A stretch of DNA of 64,000 nt from Brevipalpus yothersi (lineage: Eukaryota > Arthropoda > Arachnida > Trombidiformes > Tenuipalpidae), in NCBI GenBank assembly GCA_003956705.1, contig QZCP01000723.1, forward strand, positions 124,001 to 188,000, written 5' to 3'. Below, piece by piece: positions 35,857-48,389 of the stretch. Position 1 is the stretch's first letter; each line of letters opens with the position of its first letter. The position numbers and the translations under genes were made by a program. The notes beneath the pieces were generated by a model. The model saw nothing but the letters and a program-made list of their open reading frames with translations, ran no database searches and was not told the origin of the DNA.

Positions 35857-38205
35857 AAGACATCGGCCTGTATGCATGATGAAAGTTCAACATTAAACAA
35901 AGACTCATCCCTCATGAGTTGAAAATAGCTCATTTCCTGTCGATAAGCGTTCATCATCAGTCCTGATCAAAAGTTTACCCCTTCTTCATCACTTTGATGG
36001 AGGATAAGTTCAACTCTTAAATTGTGCAGGCTAGTCTTTGAATGATTCACTTCCTTTGAATTCTAATGGATTTATCTGATTCCATTTCTAACCAGAGTAT
36101 CATCTACAGACACGATTATAATGGTCCATATCTATAGAGATGTGCTTTTCAGATCATCAAATGGAATTCTTACGCCACTGAAACCTGATCAAATCGTCCC
36201 ATGATGTTGTCATTAGCTAAGGATACGATCATGTACTTCTTGTGTTGTAGGCAACCAATTAAAGTGTTCGCTGCATGAGGTTCCCTCAGCGAAATTAATT
36301 TTCTCAATACTCTGTTTTGTCTGTAGATTTGCAAAGGAAAAAGAAGTTTTTTTCGAGAAGAATATTCTTGAATGATTCTATCGTGAAAAAATATCTAATA
36401 AGAGGCTCTTTCAAAAGCTTGAAATAGAAGATCACAGTGTCGGTAGCTGTGATTGGATGTATTTAGGTATTATTTTCAGATGGTGATAGATGAGTGGGAA
36501 AAAATGGTTAGGAAGATTGATAAATAGGTCAAAAATAGGTCAAGGTAATGTTGATGGAATAGAGTTGTAAGAAGAATAGAGCGGACTACATTCTGGTGGA
36601 CAGATGACATTCTGCGTTTCGAAAAGCCCAATATGGCCCTTAACTGTGCCAAGCTTATTCGATGCTTGGCAAAAATAGCGTACAGTCGTAGTGAGTACCG
36701 CCAGATATTTACCCTTATAATTATCAACAATCTTATCTATTCTCAATTCCTGTTGATTTCTTGAGAGAGTTCCTAGGATCTGAGATGAAAATTGAATTGC
36801 CTGTTGAAAGTAACGTTAGTCCTCTTTCGGTGGCTTTGATCCATCGGACACTGTAACCACTCGCATGCGGCCGTTTCATAAATCAATTAAATACTTTTCC
36901 AAGACTCGCTACCTTTTCTTTACTATTGAGCGAAATTGTTGCCTCTTGCAGTCCATTCACCAGATCAGTAGCCAGAAAAATAAAGGGCGAAAAATGACAA
37001 GATAAAACTTTTGCCTGCCACGATATGCCATGATCAAAACCTCCAAGGTTTCAAAATGAAAATGAAAATTCCAACGTTTTTAATGTGAAAATATATTTTT
37101 AAAAATTTGAAAACTGCGCCATCTGATCAATGGCATGCATTTGGTTAAATTTCACAATTTTTCAAAGAAACAATTAATGGTCCGAATTTCATTAAAAAAA
37201 ACAATATTAAAATGCTCTTCTCTAACAAGAGAGTAAGAGTCAGCTATTGAGCAACATCATTCACGCCTCTACTGAATCAATTTAGTCATAAATCAGAGAA
37301 AATCAGACAACACTCAAAGTGATCAGGGAGGCTCGAAGTCGAACGTTGGTTGAGCACTGATGAACACTCAGCAATTTGATTCCGAAAATCTCTGACCAAA
37401 TGATATCTAGTGGAAGTTTTTACGGATAATCGATTAGATGTTCTATCAAAACTCTTATTTCGAAAGAACGATGGAAGCAAAATAAGGCCCCTGAATAGAC
37501 AAGTTCTCATCTTTCATGAATCAATCGAAACTGAGCTCAACTGATGCCGGGAAACATAAGTTTCCACAATCTCTTTTGGCACCTATTTTTCGTGCTAACA
37601 ATTTGTCAGTGAAATTAATTCTCCTTAATCACTTTCAATCTTTGTCCAGTTCAGATTGTGATTTGAGAAGTTGGTGAGATTTTTTTCCGAGAGAAAAAAG
37701 TTTCCTCATCATTTTACAGCATCTTCCTCTAGTCGCCACAATCGCCCATGTTGATGATATTGTTTCCTATGGAACAAGCGCCATTGGAACGAGATGATAA
37801 AGTCTATCAGATAAATTATTTCATCTGGATTCCTGATTCTGGTGTTTCATGATTCCATCAATTTTGTCCATTTCAAACTATAAGTTAAAGTTTACTTTAT
37901 AAGCTCTCGTCATTATGATGTGACTTTTCAAGATTATCGACTGTATTGTGTTTTCGATTTGTGATCAATGTTAGGGCCAGCAATAAGATGTAATCATTTG
38001 TGAGTAGTTTACAGATGTGAGCATCATCAAGCTCGGAAGATGGAAAAGATTAATACTGTAAGCCACAATGTAAATCATCTCAAATCTATGCCAGCATCAA
38101 CATCATCATTTGTAATCATCATCTCAATCAATTCGAATCATTATCGTCATAAAATTAATCAGTGTCCATTTTTTGTGTGTCTAAGTTGATGGAATTTTAT
38201 TTTCA

Positions 38206-39534
38206 ATGCTGACTCTCAAAAGATTAGCACTGATCGTGCTAATTGTGGCCATTGTTGATATAGTCTTTATGAGTTTTACTTTTTTCACCCAAATATTGCG
38301 AGAACCTTCCAAATCATTGCCGATCTCAAGACAAAAATCCGATAACTTCTCTGATACTCATGATAATTATCGAAATGATCCAGAATGGATTGTCAATACG
38401 AATCATCTCTCTCCCAAGAATGAAAGATTAAAAGATGAATCAATCACTGCCAATCGGATTCTTCCAACGGTTGAAATCTGGTCTAAAGCTGCAATCGGTC
38501 ACTATTTGTGGCAACATATTTTGAAAGGAAAATCCACCAAACAAACTCAATTCTATCACTATGGTTCGAAAAAGTTTCCTGATATGGAAATCAAATTTCG
38601 AAGTGGTCCATCGCTGATGCCACAATCTTTGGAGCGATTTTTGTCCAAAAATGTGGATGAGTTTGGTAGGAAACATCATTATCCAACCAACATTATCTTG
38701 GTTCTCAATGGTCGGTCTCAAGAAAAGATTGATTTTGCCAAAACATGGCTAAATTGTCTTAAAAAGCTGCACCAAACTGAATATGATGTCGCATTCAATA
38801 GTGGAGCTATCATTTTGGGTCATGAATTCTGTTTCAACTCTTGGATTAAGCCATACTTAGCCTCTAATGGAGGTCCTCTAAAGTTCTTGTTCGTCGTTTA
38901 TGATTGGGCTGATGTGAATGATCAAGAGATATTCCAATGGCCTCTAGGAGTTGCAACATATCGTGATTTTCCAGCTTTCGATCCTAATCGCTTGAATTTC
39001 GATTTCCCTCGTCCATATGCATGCAATTTTCTTGGAACTGTTTATCCAAATTCTTCTAGAGAAGAATTATTAAGAGTAATCAACAAAACATCAGATGTCA
39101 AGTGTTACACTCGTCCTCGATTCAAATGGGAGCCTAGTGAAAGTAGGGAAACATTGAATCTTTACATGCAAGCTCTTCGACTATCAGATCTTACTCTGAG
39201 CCCGATTGGCATGAATCATGAATGCTATCGTATTTATGAGGCATTGACTTTTGGTTCAGTGCCTGTCATTGAACACAACATCAATCATGTGCTAGGAAAG
39301 AAATCTCACTGTGATCAAAATAGTGCCTATCGACTGCTAAAACGATATGACGCTCCTTTTATTTACGTCCAAAATTGGACTACAGATTTGACCAGCATTC
39401 TCAGAAGAGAACTCGAATTATCACCTGAAGCTAAGGTTCAAAGACGAATCAAAGTTGTCAAGTGGTACACAGATTTTCAGGATAAATTGCGAGATCACCT
39501 CTTTTCTGTGATTTCTAATAAATTTCGTTTTTGA
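38206..39534 (+). CDS. RXYLT1: Ribitol-5-phosphate xylosyltransferase 1 (TMEM5)
   Basis: An intronless 442-aa frame matches RXYLT1/TMEM5 in length (human 443) and order. It is a type II Golgi protein with a membrane anchor at about residues 7-29 (LALIVLIVAIVDIVFMSFTF), a stem, then an exostosin-like glycosyltransferase fold. Family landmarks are KFLFVVYDWADVN, WPLGVATYRDFP and YRIYEALTFGSVPVIE, the last being the nucleotide-sugar-binding segment. The enzyme adds xylose to ribitol-5-phosphate on alpha-dystroglycan O-mannosyl glycans, the primer for matriglycan. Several N-glycosylation sequons are present. The frame is intact with a clear start. Confidence 0.93.
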   Translation: MLTLKRLALIVLIVAIVDIVFMSFTFFTQILREPSKSLPISRQKSDNFSDTHDNYRNDPEWIVNTNHLSPKNERLKDESITANRILPTVEIWSKAAIGHYLWQHILKGKSTKQTQFYHYGSKKFPDMEIKFRSGPSLMPQSLERFLSKNVDEFGRKHHYPTNIILVLNGRSQEKIDFAKTWLNCLKKLHQTEYDVAFNSGAIILGHEFCFNSWIKPYLASNGGPLKFLFVVYDWADVNDQEIFQWPLGVATYRDFPAFDPNRLNFDFPRPYACNFLGTVYPNSSREELLRVINKTSDVKCYTRPRFKWEPSESRETLNLYMQALRLSDLTLSPIGMNHECYRIYEALTFGSVPVIEHNINHVLGKKSHCDQNSAYRLLKRYDAPFIYVQNWTTDLTSILRRELELSPEAKVQRRIKVVKWYTDFQDKLRDHLFSVISNKFRF

Positions 39535-40134
39535 AATTTATCGACTAACGGTTCTAGTCACCATTGATAGCTCATAATCAAAACTCCTGTTCAATTTTTG
39601 GACATTCCAAGCATTTACGGCTACTTTACTGTCAGAAGGAGCATATTTTCCTCTACCCTAATGAATTGTACACTTTGAATTCCTTTGGTTAACTTGGTTC
39701 TTTTCTAAAATTTTCTCTGATGTCACCCATTGCATCATAGACAGAGGATTTCTATGTAGGATTTCATTTCAATTTGCTCATCTTTTACTCCATATTTTGT
39801 ATTTTGAATTAAACCTTTGACATTTTCCAAAAAGGAAAATTAAAGAATACGACTTGATTGTTTCCTGTGAATCATCCAGTATTTTGAGGATCATTCTAAA
39901 TAAAAGCTTACAAAAACTTGTTAGAGAAGAGCGTTTGATCATTGTAGATGATAGAATTTTCGAAAATCCATTAAATGATATATGATAATGCATCAATTTT
40001 CTGATAATTCCTCCTCTGAAAATTGGGAGCTAGAGTTTAAGATCCTTATTCTCGATCAATTTCGATGCTCAATCCATAATTAATTAAACGAACATATTTT
40101 AGACTTGATTCTCTAATTGAACAGAGGAGGAGGA

Positions 40135-40214
<80 letters not shown>

Positions 40215-40273
40215 AAGGTAGTCACGTGAGAAGTTGTTTTGGTTTGTCTTGTGGGTTGTTGTCAAGAACGACG
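39535..40273. other. Spacer between RXYLT1 and ELMOD2 with GA tract
   Basis: AT-rich DNA ends in the GA tract at 40138-40214, only about 60 bp before the ELMOD2 start codon. No other feature is seen. Confidence 0.5.
40138..40214. repeat. (GA)n microsatellite beside the ELMOD2 start
   Basis: About 38 GA dinucleotides with one AAAG interruption, preceded by (GGA)n-like bases. It lies within the probable 5' UTR or promoter of ELMOD2. Confidence 0.95.
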
Positions 40274-41503
40274 ATGAACAAGACAAAATCAAGAGTCCTA
40301 ATGCCGAGATTAGGTTTTTCAGTTTTAATTGACATTTTTTCACATGTAATTGATTCGGTAATATATTTCTTTTGGTCTTGTTCAACATCATTGGTGAAAT
40401 TTTTTCTCCGCAAATGTACCGGTCTTTGTGAACTTCAGCGAATATGTTACAAAACGGAAAAAGGTGCTCAACGCTCGCTGGCAGTTGAAAAGTGTATCAA
40501 TTCATCTCGTCGAGAAGTTGTCACTCGAATACGAGAAAAATTAGATGAATTGGCACAAAATGTACGATTTAACTCCACTAATACCAGTGAAGTTATCCAA
40601 TCAGTGGAACATGCAGTCGCAGCAATATGTATTGAAAAAGCCATCAAACCATCGATACACCCAGAGTAAGTGTTTTGTTTTTTTCACACTCAACTTCCTC
40701 ATACTAACAATTATCTTTACTCTCTGAAGTTTCATGATAGCTATGCGTATTTGTTTCCTCCAAATATATGGCTACAAGAATCTTGTCCATGAGATTGAAA
40801 GTTTACGCTCAATTGTGTATGATTCAAGTGATCCTGAACATGAGAAGAAACTGAAATCTTTGTGGGAAAGCTTGAGCCCAGATAATCCTCTAAAGGAAAG
40901 AAAATCTCGACAATGGACTGAGATTGGATTTCAAGGTGATGATCCGATGACGGATTTCAGAGGAATGGGCTTACTGGGGCTGGAGAATCTTTTATTCCTA
41001 TCTCGTAATCACAATAAAACCGCTAAATTGATCTTATTGCACTCTAGTCATCCATCGTATGGGTTCGTATTTTTTATGAGTTAATTCCAACCATTCTCTT
41101 TTCTTAAACTATAATTGTTGTAAATTTTTCTATTCCATAGATTTCCATTCGCTATCACCGGAATAAATATTACTCATATTGCTTATAATCTTCTCAAAAG
41201 TGGGGAACTCAAAACACACTTCTTCAATTCCATATTTGGCACAACTTGTTTAGATGATTTCCATAAAGTATATTGTGAGTATTCTGGGCATTCAAGTTGA
41301 AAAATAGAGTAAACTAATGTCAAATTCTCTTTCAAATTTTAGGCTATTTATTCTATATGTTTGATCAATTATGGATGAGTGAGAAACCAAAAGATGTGAT
41401 GGAATTCAGCCATATTCGTGAAAAATTTCTGGTTTCTGTGCGTGAAAAATTAGCAAAGTTTGATACCATTTTGGTTTTCAATCCACCAGTTGAAGATGTT
41501 TAA
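40274..41503 (+). CDS. ELMOD2: ELMO domain-containing protein, ELMOD1/2-like ARL2 GAP
   Basis: Four exons (40274..40665, 40730..41062, 41141..41274, 41343..41503) join in phase to 339 aa; human ELMOD2 is 293. The N-terminus carries a hydrophobic stretch and the conserved CTGLCELQRICY. The ELMO domain is clear, with WTEIGFQGDDPMTDFRGMG holding the catalytic Arg (about residue 208), then FPFAITGINITHIAYNLL and YLFYMFDQLWM. The family are GTPase-activating proteins for ARL2/ARF GTPases. Exon 2 ends at an atypical GTTCGT donor; the join restores the conserved G-F/Y-A-I-x-G-I-N segment, so it is likely right. The ATG at 40274 is preferred over an in-frame GTG 48 bp upstream. The N-terminus is longer than in humans. 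Confidence 0.9.
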
Positions 41504-44500
41504 CTCAATTAAAAGAATTTCCATTACTTTTTTTATTCTATTCTATATTCGACTTTTAGAATAGTAGAGTAGAATTTGAGATCGTTCTACTCCTTCATGC
41601 AGCAAATCTGTCTCATTTGGGTATTTTCAGTAGTTTTCATCGGAGAAGCTTTCATTTACCCACTCTCGACAGTAATTCATAAATTAAACTTCCTTAAAGG
41701 TATATGTTCTATTCGAAACTACCAGATAGGGAAAATCTCATGCCCCTCACTTGATCTTCTCAAACTTTAAACAATGGATTGCTTGAGGACCCTTCTTCCA
41801 ACTTCAAGTCAATGCTTTTCATTCAGATGGCCTAACTCTGCCTTAATATTTTGTTTATAAAATCTAATATAGGTGCCAAAAAAATCATTCGAACAAGAAG
41901 AGACTCGTCGAGTGAAAGTCATATTTGCCCATAGCTAAAGTTCATTTAAGTGAACCAAAGAAGTGTCTTACAAATAGGATCTAAAAATAGTGTAATTAGT
42001 ATCCATCTAATAACCGTCAAGGAAAACAGCGAACTCTTCTTTGGGAAGGGCTGGATTTTGTTCAAATTTTAGGGTTGTTTTTGGGTTGATGAGAATTTTG
42101 GTCTATTTCGCCAAAACAATATCTCTTCGTATTTTTGATGCAATATCGATTCATCCCTCTTCACTGCTGATACTTACATAATAGCTTTATCACCAGCTAA
42201 TGAATAAATAATGAACGCTGTCATTTCCTCTCCATACGGAGATTGAACTTAGAATTTCAATCAGCTCCGATTCCAGGGAATCATCAGTTTCCCACACCCT
42301 GAGAAATGTTTGTTGTAAAGATTTTCGATGATTGAAGAAGGATGTGGAGCATGGATGAGGAAACTCTTCCGTGCGGGAGTTTTTATTGTTTTGAGGAACT
42401 CAGAATCACATAGAAATTTGAAATAAAATTTCATGAGAATTAACAGCTAACGAAAACACTCGATAGTCTGGCTGAGAGGTCGGATTCCTAGATAGGATAT
42501 TGCCCAATAGTTCATGTTATTTCTATCGAGAACAATCGATCTCGGTTGAATTTTCAAGACTTGAAAATGAATGTTGAAAATTTGATTGGATAAAGCGTTA
42601 TAAAATCTGAGCTTTATTGCCAAAAACCCCATTTCTGTTTTCACCCCATTATTATGATTATTTAAAGAATTTTTCAGCTTATTTTCTCTCGTATGGAGAC
42701 TTTACACACAATTTCTCGTTGGAAAGTATTTGAATATTTTTGGAGACACCGATTGAATCTGGTACTGAGGTGCATCATGAGCGTCTATATTGGCTTTTGC
42801 GTTTCTAATGCAATTCCATTCAACTCTCACTTCGATACCATTTGAAATAATTTTTGGATGAAATCTAACGATTTTCGTTCGATAGTTACTCGATTTATGC
42901 TCTTGATTTTTCTATCATGTAATTCATTAGCTGTAGAATATCAATTACTATTGATTCGTCGTTCAAACTGACAGCTCGACCAACTCTTCAACCACTTAAT
43001 GGACTATCAAATATTCTGAAAAACTTTTAGCTTTTCTACCAAAAATCTAAAGCATCCGTAAATATCTTATCCAAATTTATAGAGTATAATTTTTCCAAGA
43101 ACTAAGTTTATCTCTTGAAACAGTTTCACGCAAACACACATGCATACTCACCCCATACGAAGTAGCTTCAATATACCTGCACCTCGAAAAGCCTTCGCCA
43201 AAAAAACAAATAACCCAACCCGAAAAGAGTGAATGGCCTACTTATCACTTCCCACTACTTCCTCTCGTCAATCATTGGCAATGACTGAATTTATAATAGT
43301 AATGATATCATGAGCATTAATTTTCCATGAAACGTGATATCAAGTGACTTTTTTCCCTCCCTCTCTCACTTTTCTCCTATTCTCACCCTAACGTCCATGA
43401 TAACGTCCACAGAACTGATGATGATGATGATGATGTAATTTTATTCCCAACAACCAATTCCACTGAGTCAACACACACATACATAATGATACCAGATTCT
43501 CTATTTCTCCTTGGCTTGGACCCGAAAAAAAGAAAAAATTTTTTAATGTCAGGAACATGTTGAAAGAGAGAGATGTTGGCATTACATGTACATGTATGAT
43601 GATAACCCGGGAAGCTGTGCGTATGCTTGACGAGGAGCTTCTTGCAGAAGAAGAAGAAGAGTTTGCTCTGTGTTATCAAATGTGAATGTAAATGTTCATC
43701 ATCATCATGTTCATGATTCTGTGATTCAGTATGTAAACAACATCTTCTTTTCATTTGTGTGTGATTCTTCTCTCATCTCTTTATTCTTCTTCCTTGACCT
43801 TTTTCATTGTGTTCATGGACCATTCATCTGATGATACAGAGTATATTTTAGTGTCATAGAAGCATTTTTTCGTGTGTTCAATAGATTATATGCTTCAAAT
43901 CATTCATTCACAATGATCTTATTCGGATTCACACTTCTTCACCACTATCTTAACGGATTGTCAAGTGTTGCCTTTCGATGATCACAACATCAACAATAAT
44001 AAACAATAATAGTTGTGATCATTTGTGTGTGTGTTTGTGCTTTGAATTATTAGCACAAGATGAGCCATTATTTGTTTAGATATTCATACTGGTCTCATTG
44101 AGAAAATTCATCCTTTTGGTTAGCTGAATTGGTTGACGAAAACAGCCAATTTTTTTCCCATCCAGTGTTGAAAAGGTGTTGGATGGTCATTTTACCACTC
44201 ATTTCATCTCATTAATTGTTAGGTAAGACCGAAACATCGATTTTTTTCTCCACCGATGACTTGCGCCCAATCAGCTCAAGTAGCCATCGGTGTTTGATAT
44301 ATGTTCGTACAAATTCATGCTAATGAATCGAAAATAGTCGATAGTCAATCGATTGGTCATTCACTCAACATTTTCCTCTTCCTCTTACAGACTGCTAATT
44401 TTCCCATTTCTCTCGATCTGTATGAGACGCATCAATTGGCCAAGCGAATGGGAATGACATTTCCAACTCTATTATTCACACAGTCTACTTGACCGAATGG

Positions 44501-44884
44501 TTATTCTCTTGCCTATTCTCAATTCTCTTTCTGGATTGGAACATTCACAAAGTGTGAATCTTGTTCGCTCAAGCGATCACAAGAACTCAGTTAAGGCCAA
44601 TGGTTCTTTTAGAGTGATTCATTCTTGCCGTTCGTTGACATTAATGACCACAACATTGAACAACTCATCATCGTGTAAATCGTCTCAGATCATTTTGAAA
44701 TAGGAGAAGATTTTATTTGCTCTCCATTCAATCAGAGTATGAAGATAATTCGGTTATTGTTGTTCAGATACCTCACAAGTTCTCTCATCATCTTGGTTTG
44801 ATCTGATTCTCCTAAAGCCACATATCTCACATCCATCCATCATCTTCCTCATCATCACCTCACAAAAAGATATATCTTACCATC
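41504..44884. other. 3.4-kb spacer, no gene supported
   Basis: AT-rich sequence with no recognisable coding region. Small ORFs (41576..41770, 42447..42644, 43383..43754, 44301..44492, 44497..44703) lack domains, and those near 43.4 kb are driven by a (GAT)n run at 43417-43434. The last few hundred bases should be the upstream region of the following membrane-protein gene. Confidence 0.4.
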
Positions 44885-45619
44885 ATGCAACTATCTCATA
44901 GAAATCGATCATCTATTCCATCAAAGTTCATCAAAGATCATAATTCTCATAATCATCTATTGATCTTCTGTTTTTCTTGCATTTTACTGATGTCCAACGT
45001 CCATCCTGTTTGTGCGAATTACTGTGACCATGATTTGTGTTCCTCTCAAGAGTACTGTTGCGGTAAATATCATTTTTTTCTCATTCAATCTCCTCCAGAA
45101 ATCGAAAATTCTTCCCAATATCGATTATAACCCCTTTTATCGAATTTTTTAATTACTCAGGTGACAACTTGTGCTGCATTTATACAAATTTCACATATTA
45201 TCTCTGGGTCGTCCTTGTGATCATTATGATAATTCTTTCGTTGTGTTGGGCTTCCTTTCATTTTTACTATGGAGATTTGCGTCATTATGGGGAAAGACCT
45301 CTCGCCGTCAGATTGATTGACAAGCTGGTCGAAATATTTCCTCCCAGTTATAAATCTACTTCATCTCATTTGGTACCATCATCACCTAAGGTAAATTTTT
45401 CTCTCTCCTCTCCCTCTCTTCTGATTGACTCGAGGGGAATTCTCATCCCTCTCCTCCTCTTTGGAATCCGAACAAATTGGCAACTTGACAGTTGTTGCTT
45501 GAAAAAAACATGATTTTCTGGGTTAACTTGAATCTTTTCTTCATCAGGAGTCAACAAAAATCGAGTTCCCAGATGATTCAGATAAGAATGATAATGGAAA
45601 TAATGACTCAATAGTTTAA
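44885..45619 (+). CDS. WBP1/VOPP1-like single-pass Cys-rich membrane protein
   Basis: Three exons (44885..45062, 45161..45390, 45548..45619) join in phase to 159 aa. A signal-like hydrophobic stretch (LLIFCFSCILLM) precedes a compact cysteine module CDHDLCSSQEYCCGDNLCC, with exactly six cysteines in a C-C-CC-CC pattern. A membrane helix follows (YYLWVVLVIIMIILSLCW), then a cytoplasmic tail with a PPxY motif (PPSY) and an acidic, Asn-rich end. Six cysteines directly before one helix plus PPxY is the plan of the WBP1/VOPP1/Shisa-type STMC6 superfamily, adaptors that bind WW domains such as those of Nedd4-type ligases or WWOX. The exact orthologue is not assigned. The unusually long pre-signal segment makes the start less certain. 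Confidence 0.7.
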
Positions 45620-47322
45620 CGTTGTTCTACTTCCATGGTTTACCAGAGATGAAGCTCATTACACAGGTTTTTCCTCTTATTTTCTGGAGCCCGAGTATGG
45701 TTGGTGACATATCAGATTGGAGGAACATGGCTTCTTTTCGGTTGTCCTGATTTGTAACTTATTCTATGATTATTTGTGACTCTACAATGATAATGAGTGG
45801 AGAGGTGCACATTTTTCGTACCTCAGGAACCAATAGTCTTCAAAATTGCAATTTTGCAAATTGCAAGATTAAAGACAAAATCCGTCATTTTTGAAACAAA
45901 TATTTTCCCATGAATTGTAATTTATTGATGATGACTTTTTGCGAATCTTTCAAAAAGACAATTGCTTCACTAGTTGTATGAATGAGAGTAAGAAAAAGAG
46001 ATCGTTAATTTGAAGTTTTACACCTTTTGTAGAAGCGAAAAAAACAATGTTTATCTGACAAATCAATTGAGAAACCAAATTAAGTTTCAATGACAAAGGA
46101 GTCTAAAGAATTTGCGGGAGAATCTCTTTTTATTTCTGTCACTATTTTCTCGAATTCCATCTATCATGATGCAATGTAGACAATTTTGCATCCGTTTTCG
46201 ATCATAGACTCATAGCAAAGTCTGTACTTTACAATCTACCCCCTTCTTTTCATCTCCCCTAGACAATGGCTGGTCTAAAAATAGCCAGAGTTCCTCATCC
46301 AGAAATGGAATTAGCCCAATCATGACCAGGAAGCATCGAGTCTAGGTTCTTGACTGCTTCGTGGATGATTTTTGAAATCTGTGATGTCCAATTTCGATGA
46401 TCAAAGCTTTAACTCGCTGCAGTATTCGTTCGCTGTTCATCTCGCAGCATCTTTATTTAGCATCACTATATTCAAATTTTATAAAAGCCGATTTTTATAG
46501 CAGAAAATTGTAATTAAGAGCTGAGATATTCACCAATTGATTAATTCAGTTAAGATATATGCTTTGTAAATTTCAATCTTTGAAACAGGGTTAACTCTTA
46601 CTCTTATTAGTAATATCTGAGTCTCATGTGAGGTAATGGCCTACAACTTATGGAAAGAGACTTTTTTTCAGTACATTAGAAAGTGTTCAATCATAACCTC
46701 CATCCTAAGCTAAGTAAGTATCGTAAGGCTAGTAAGACATCTTTCAATATTATCATGAGATTTCAAAAAGGATAATTTGGTACATGTATTGCTTTTTAAG
46801 TTAATTCTCTTGTTACAAAAGTATTGATTAGCTTTCTTTGGTGTCTTTTTGCATCAAAGGTCTCGATTTATTGTTTTCTACACCAATATCTCAAATCTGA
46901 GTCCCTCTCTTTTGCTGTATGGAGAGATTTAATGCAACTTTGTTTCACAATAACTGTATTGAAGTGACAATCTTAAAAAATTTACAAAATCTGACTCTTC
47001 GAATTGTGAATTGAATGTGGAATAGTGAAATAGTAGAAATTGTGGAATAGAAATTTTTTCGGAAAAACAAGTGTAACGAAGATATTTTTTCTTGTTGTTA
47101 AACACTGTGAAAACCTTCAGAGCAGTTTGAAGGGGGTCAATGTCTATGGAATTATAAATTTAAATGGTAATTATCGGTGTTCACTACTTGGCAGAACATA
47201 AATTCAAACTGAGGACTCAGAAATTTCTTCTCAACCAGAATAATAGGAAAAGATTGGAAAGAAAAAGGAATAAATCAACAAATTCACACCGAGGCGATGG
47301 AAACCCATAAAACACGCAGGAT
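45620..47322. other. 1.7-kb spacer, no gene seen
   Basis: AT-rich DNA between convergent genes. No ORF of note, repeat or RNA gene is seen. Confidence 0.4.
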
Positions 47323-48043
47323 TTAGGCAGAGATAACCGATTCCTTGAAATTCTCAGAGGCCATTTGTAGATATTTTTGTCGAGCTGGATGCTCATCTGC
47401 TGGCCGATTTATCGCTGTCCAAACAGGCTCACCACAAAAAAGTCGAGTGACCTTAGCGTAGTTCTAGAAGTTTGAGAATTAGAGTACAAAAAAATTCAGT
47501 TAAAATTAGACGAAACTAAAAGACATCATGACATTCTATCCTCACCTTCTCGTCCAATGTGAATCGATGATAGATTCCTGGTGGTAAAACAATCAGGTCA
47601 CCTTTTTCAACCAAGATTCTAACCCACTGATCATTAGTATCACGGACATCAAAATAACCACTACCAGCCAGAACAAAACGTATTTCCTCATCAGCATGAA
47701 TGTGTTCTTGGAAGAATCTTTTTAAAGTTTCTTCATAGTTATTCATTTTCTCCGGAGTACACTCAATCATATCAGAATAATTGTAGCCCCTTTCAGCGCG
47801 TATTTTGGCAAGTTTTCCCTCCTCTTCATAGTTATCAGCATCGAGCTATAGACAAAAATAAAATAAAAAACATCCTCTTCACGCTCTCCAAAAATTAATC
47901 ATCACTCATCAAGGCCTTACCTTCCAGTAAGATACACCAGTTCGTTGTTTCAATTCTTCCAGGCCAATACAAACCTCTGGATTAGGTTTGTGGGGTAAAC
48001 GTTGGTCTGTTCCATCGTCATTGAACAACCACGCTTGAACCAT
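47323..48043 (-). CDS. ADI1: Acireductone dioxygenase
   Basis: Three exons on the minus strand (48043..47921, 47845..47546, 47463..47323) join in phase to 187 aa; human ADI1 is 179. The enzyme is a cupin that oxidises acireductone in the methionine salvage pathway, using Fe or Ni. Metal ligands are visible: His89 and His91 in EHIHADEE, Glu95 in the same motif, and His134 in PPGIYHRF. The N-terminus MVQAWLFNDDG and the C-terminal segment RLFCGEPVWTAINRP are family-typical. Introns are 75 and 82 bp and GT-AG. Its start faces OPA3, 346 bp away. Confidence 0.95.
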
Positions 48044-48389
48044 AATTCAATCTAGAGAGAAACACTGAATTCAATTAAAAAATTTAACTCAAAAAATCTT
48101 GACAATTTTGATCCTAACAAACTTTGCAACTCCACACAAATAAGTTGAACAAGTTGATGTGTACATCTGAAGGTTGCTATAGCAGTGAGCTGAATGTTGA
48201 CATTCGATCATGTGTTTTTGTAGGGTTTTATTATTGATGTTTTGGTGTATCATGTTGAATTTTTCGTTCTGTTCATGTTGGATGGCTGATTATTTATGAT
48301 AAAACTTGAAATGTATTTGGATCATCATCAGGATCATTCGATAATTTGTGAAGTGTGAGTTGATCATTTGCCTAATCACTTGCTTAATC
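48044..48389. promoter_or_regulatory. Divergent spacer between ADI1 and OPA3
   Basis: Only 346 bp separate the two start codons, so a shared bidirectional promoter is likely. No core motif can be assigned by eye. Confidence 0.5.

Larger units (their letters stand above)
33116..38205. other. Gene-poor region with GA-rich blocks and two hairpin elements
   Basis: About 5.1 kb with no supported gene. Between about 33.8 and 35.7 kb it alternates GA/CT tracts with unique sequence that looks richer in G+C than its surroundings, for example around 33780-34000 and 34660-34780. Two short inverted-repeat elements lie at 35268-35371 and 35779-35856. Minus-strand ORFs at 36476..36746 and 37286..37510 have no recognisable features. 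It may include RXYLT1 upstream control DNA. Confidence 0.4.

Noticed and set aside
36476..36746. Overlapping minus-strand ORFs of 68 and 84 aa
   Set aside because: No family features in either frame and no related copy elsewhere in the window; insufficient to call a gene or transposon relic.
40226..40273. In-frame GTG extension of ELMOD2
   Set aside because: GTG starts are not normal in animal nuclear genes, and the ATG at 40274 already gives a full-length protein.
44301..44703. Two small plus-strand ORFs upstream of the WBP1/VOPP1-like gene
   Set aside because: No domain and no in-phase splice to the downstream start; more likely upstream non-coding sequence.
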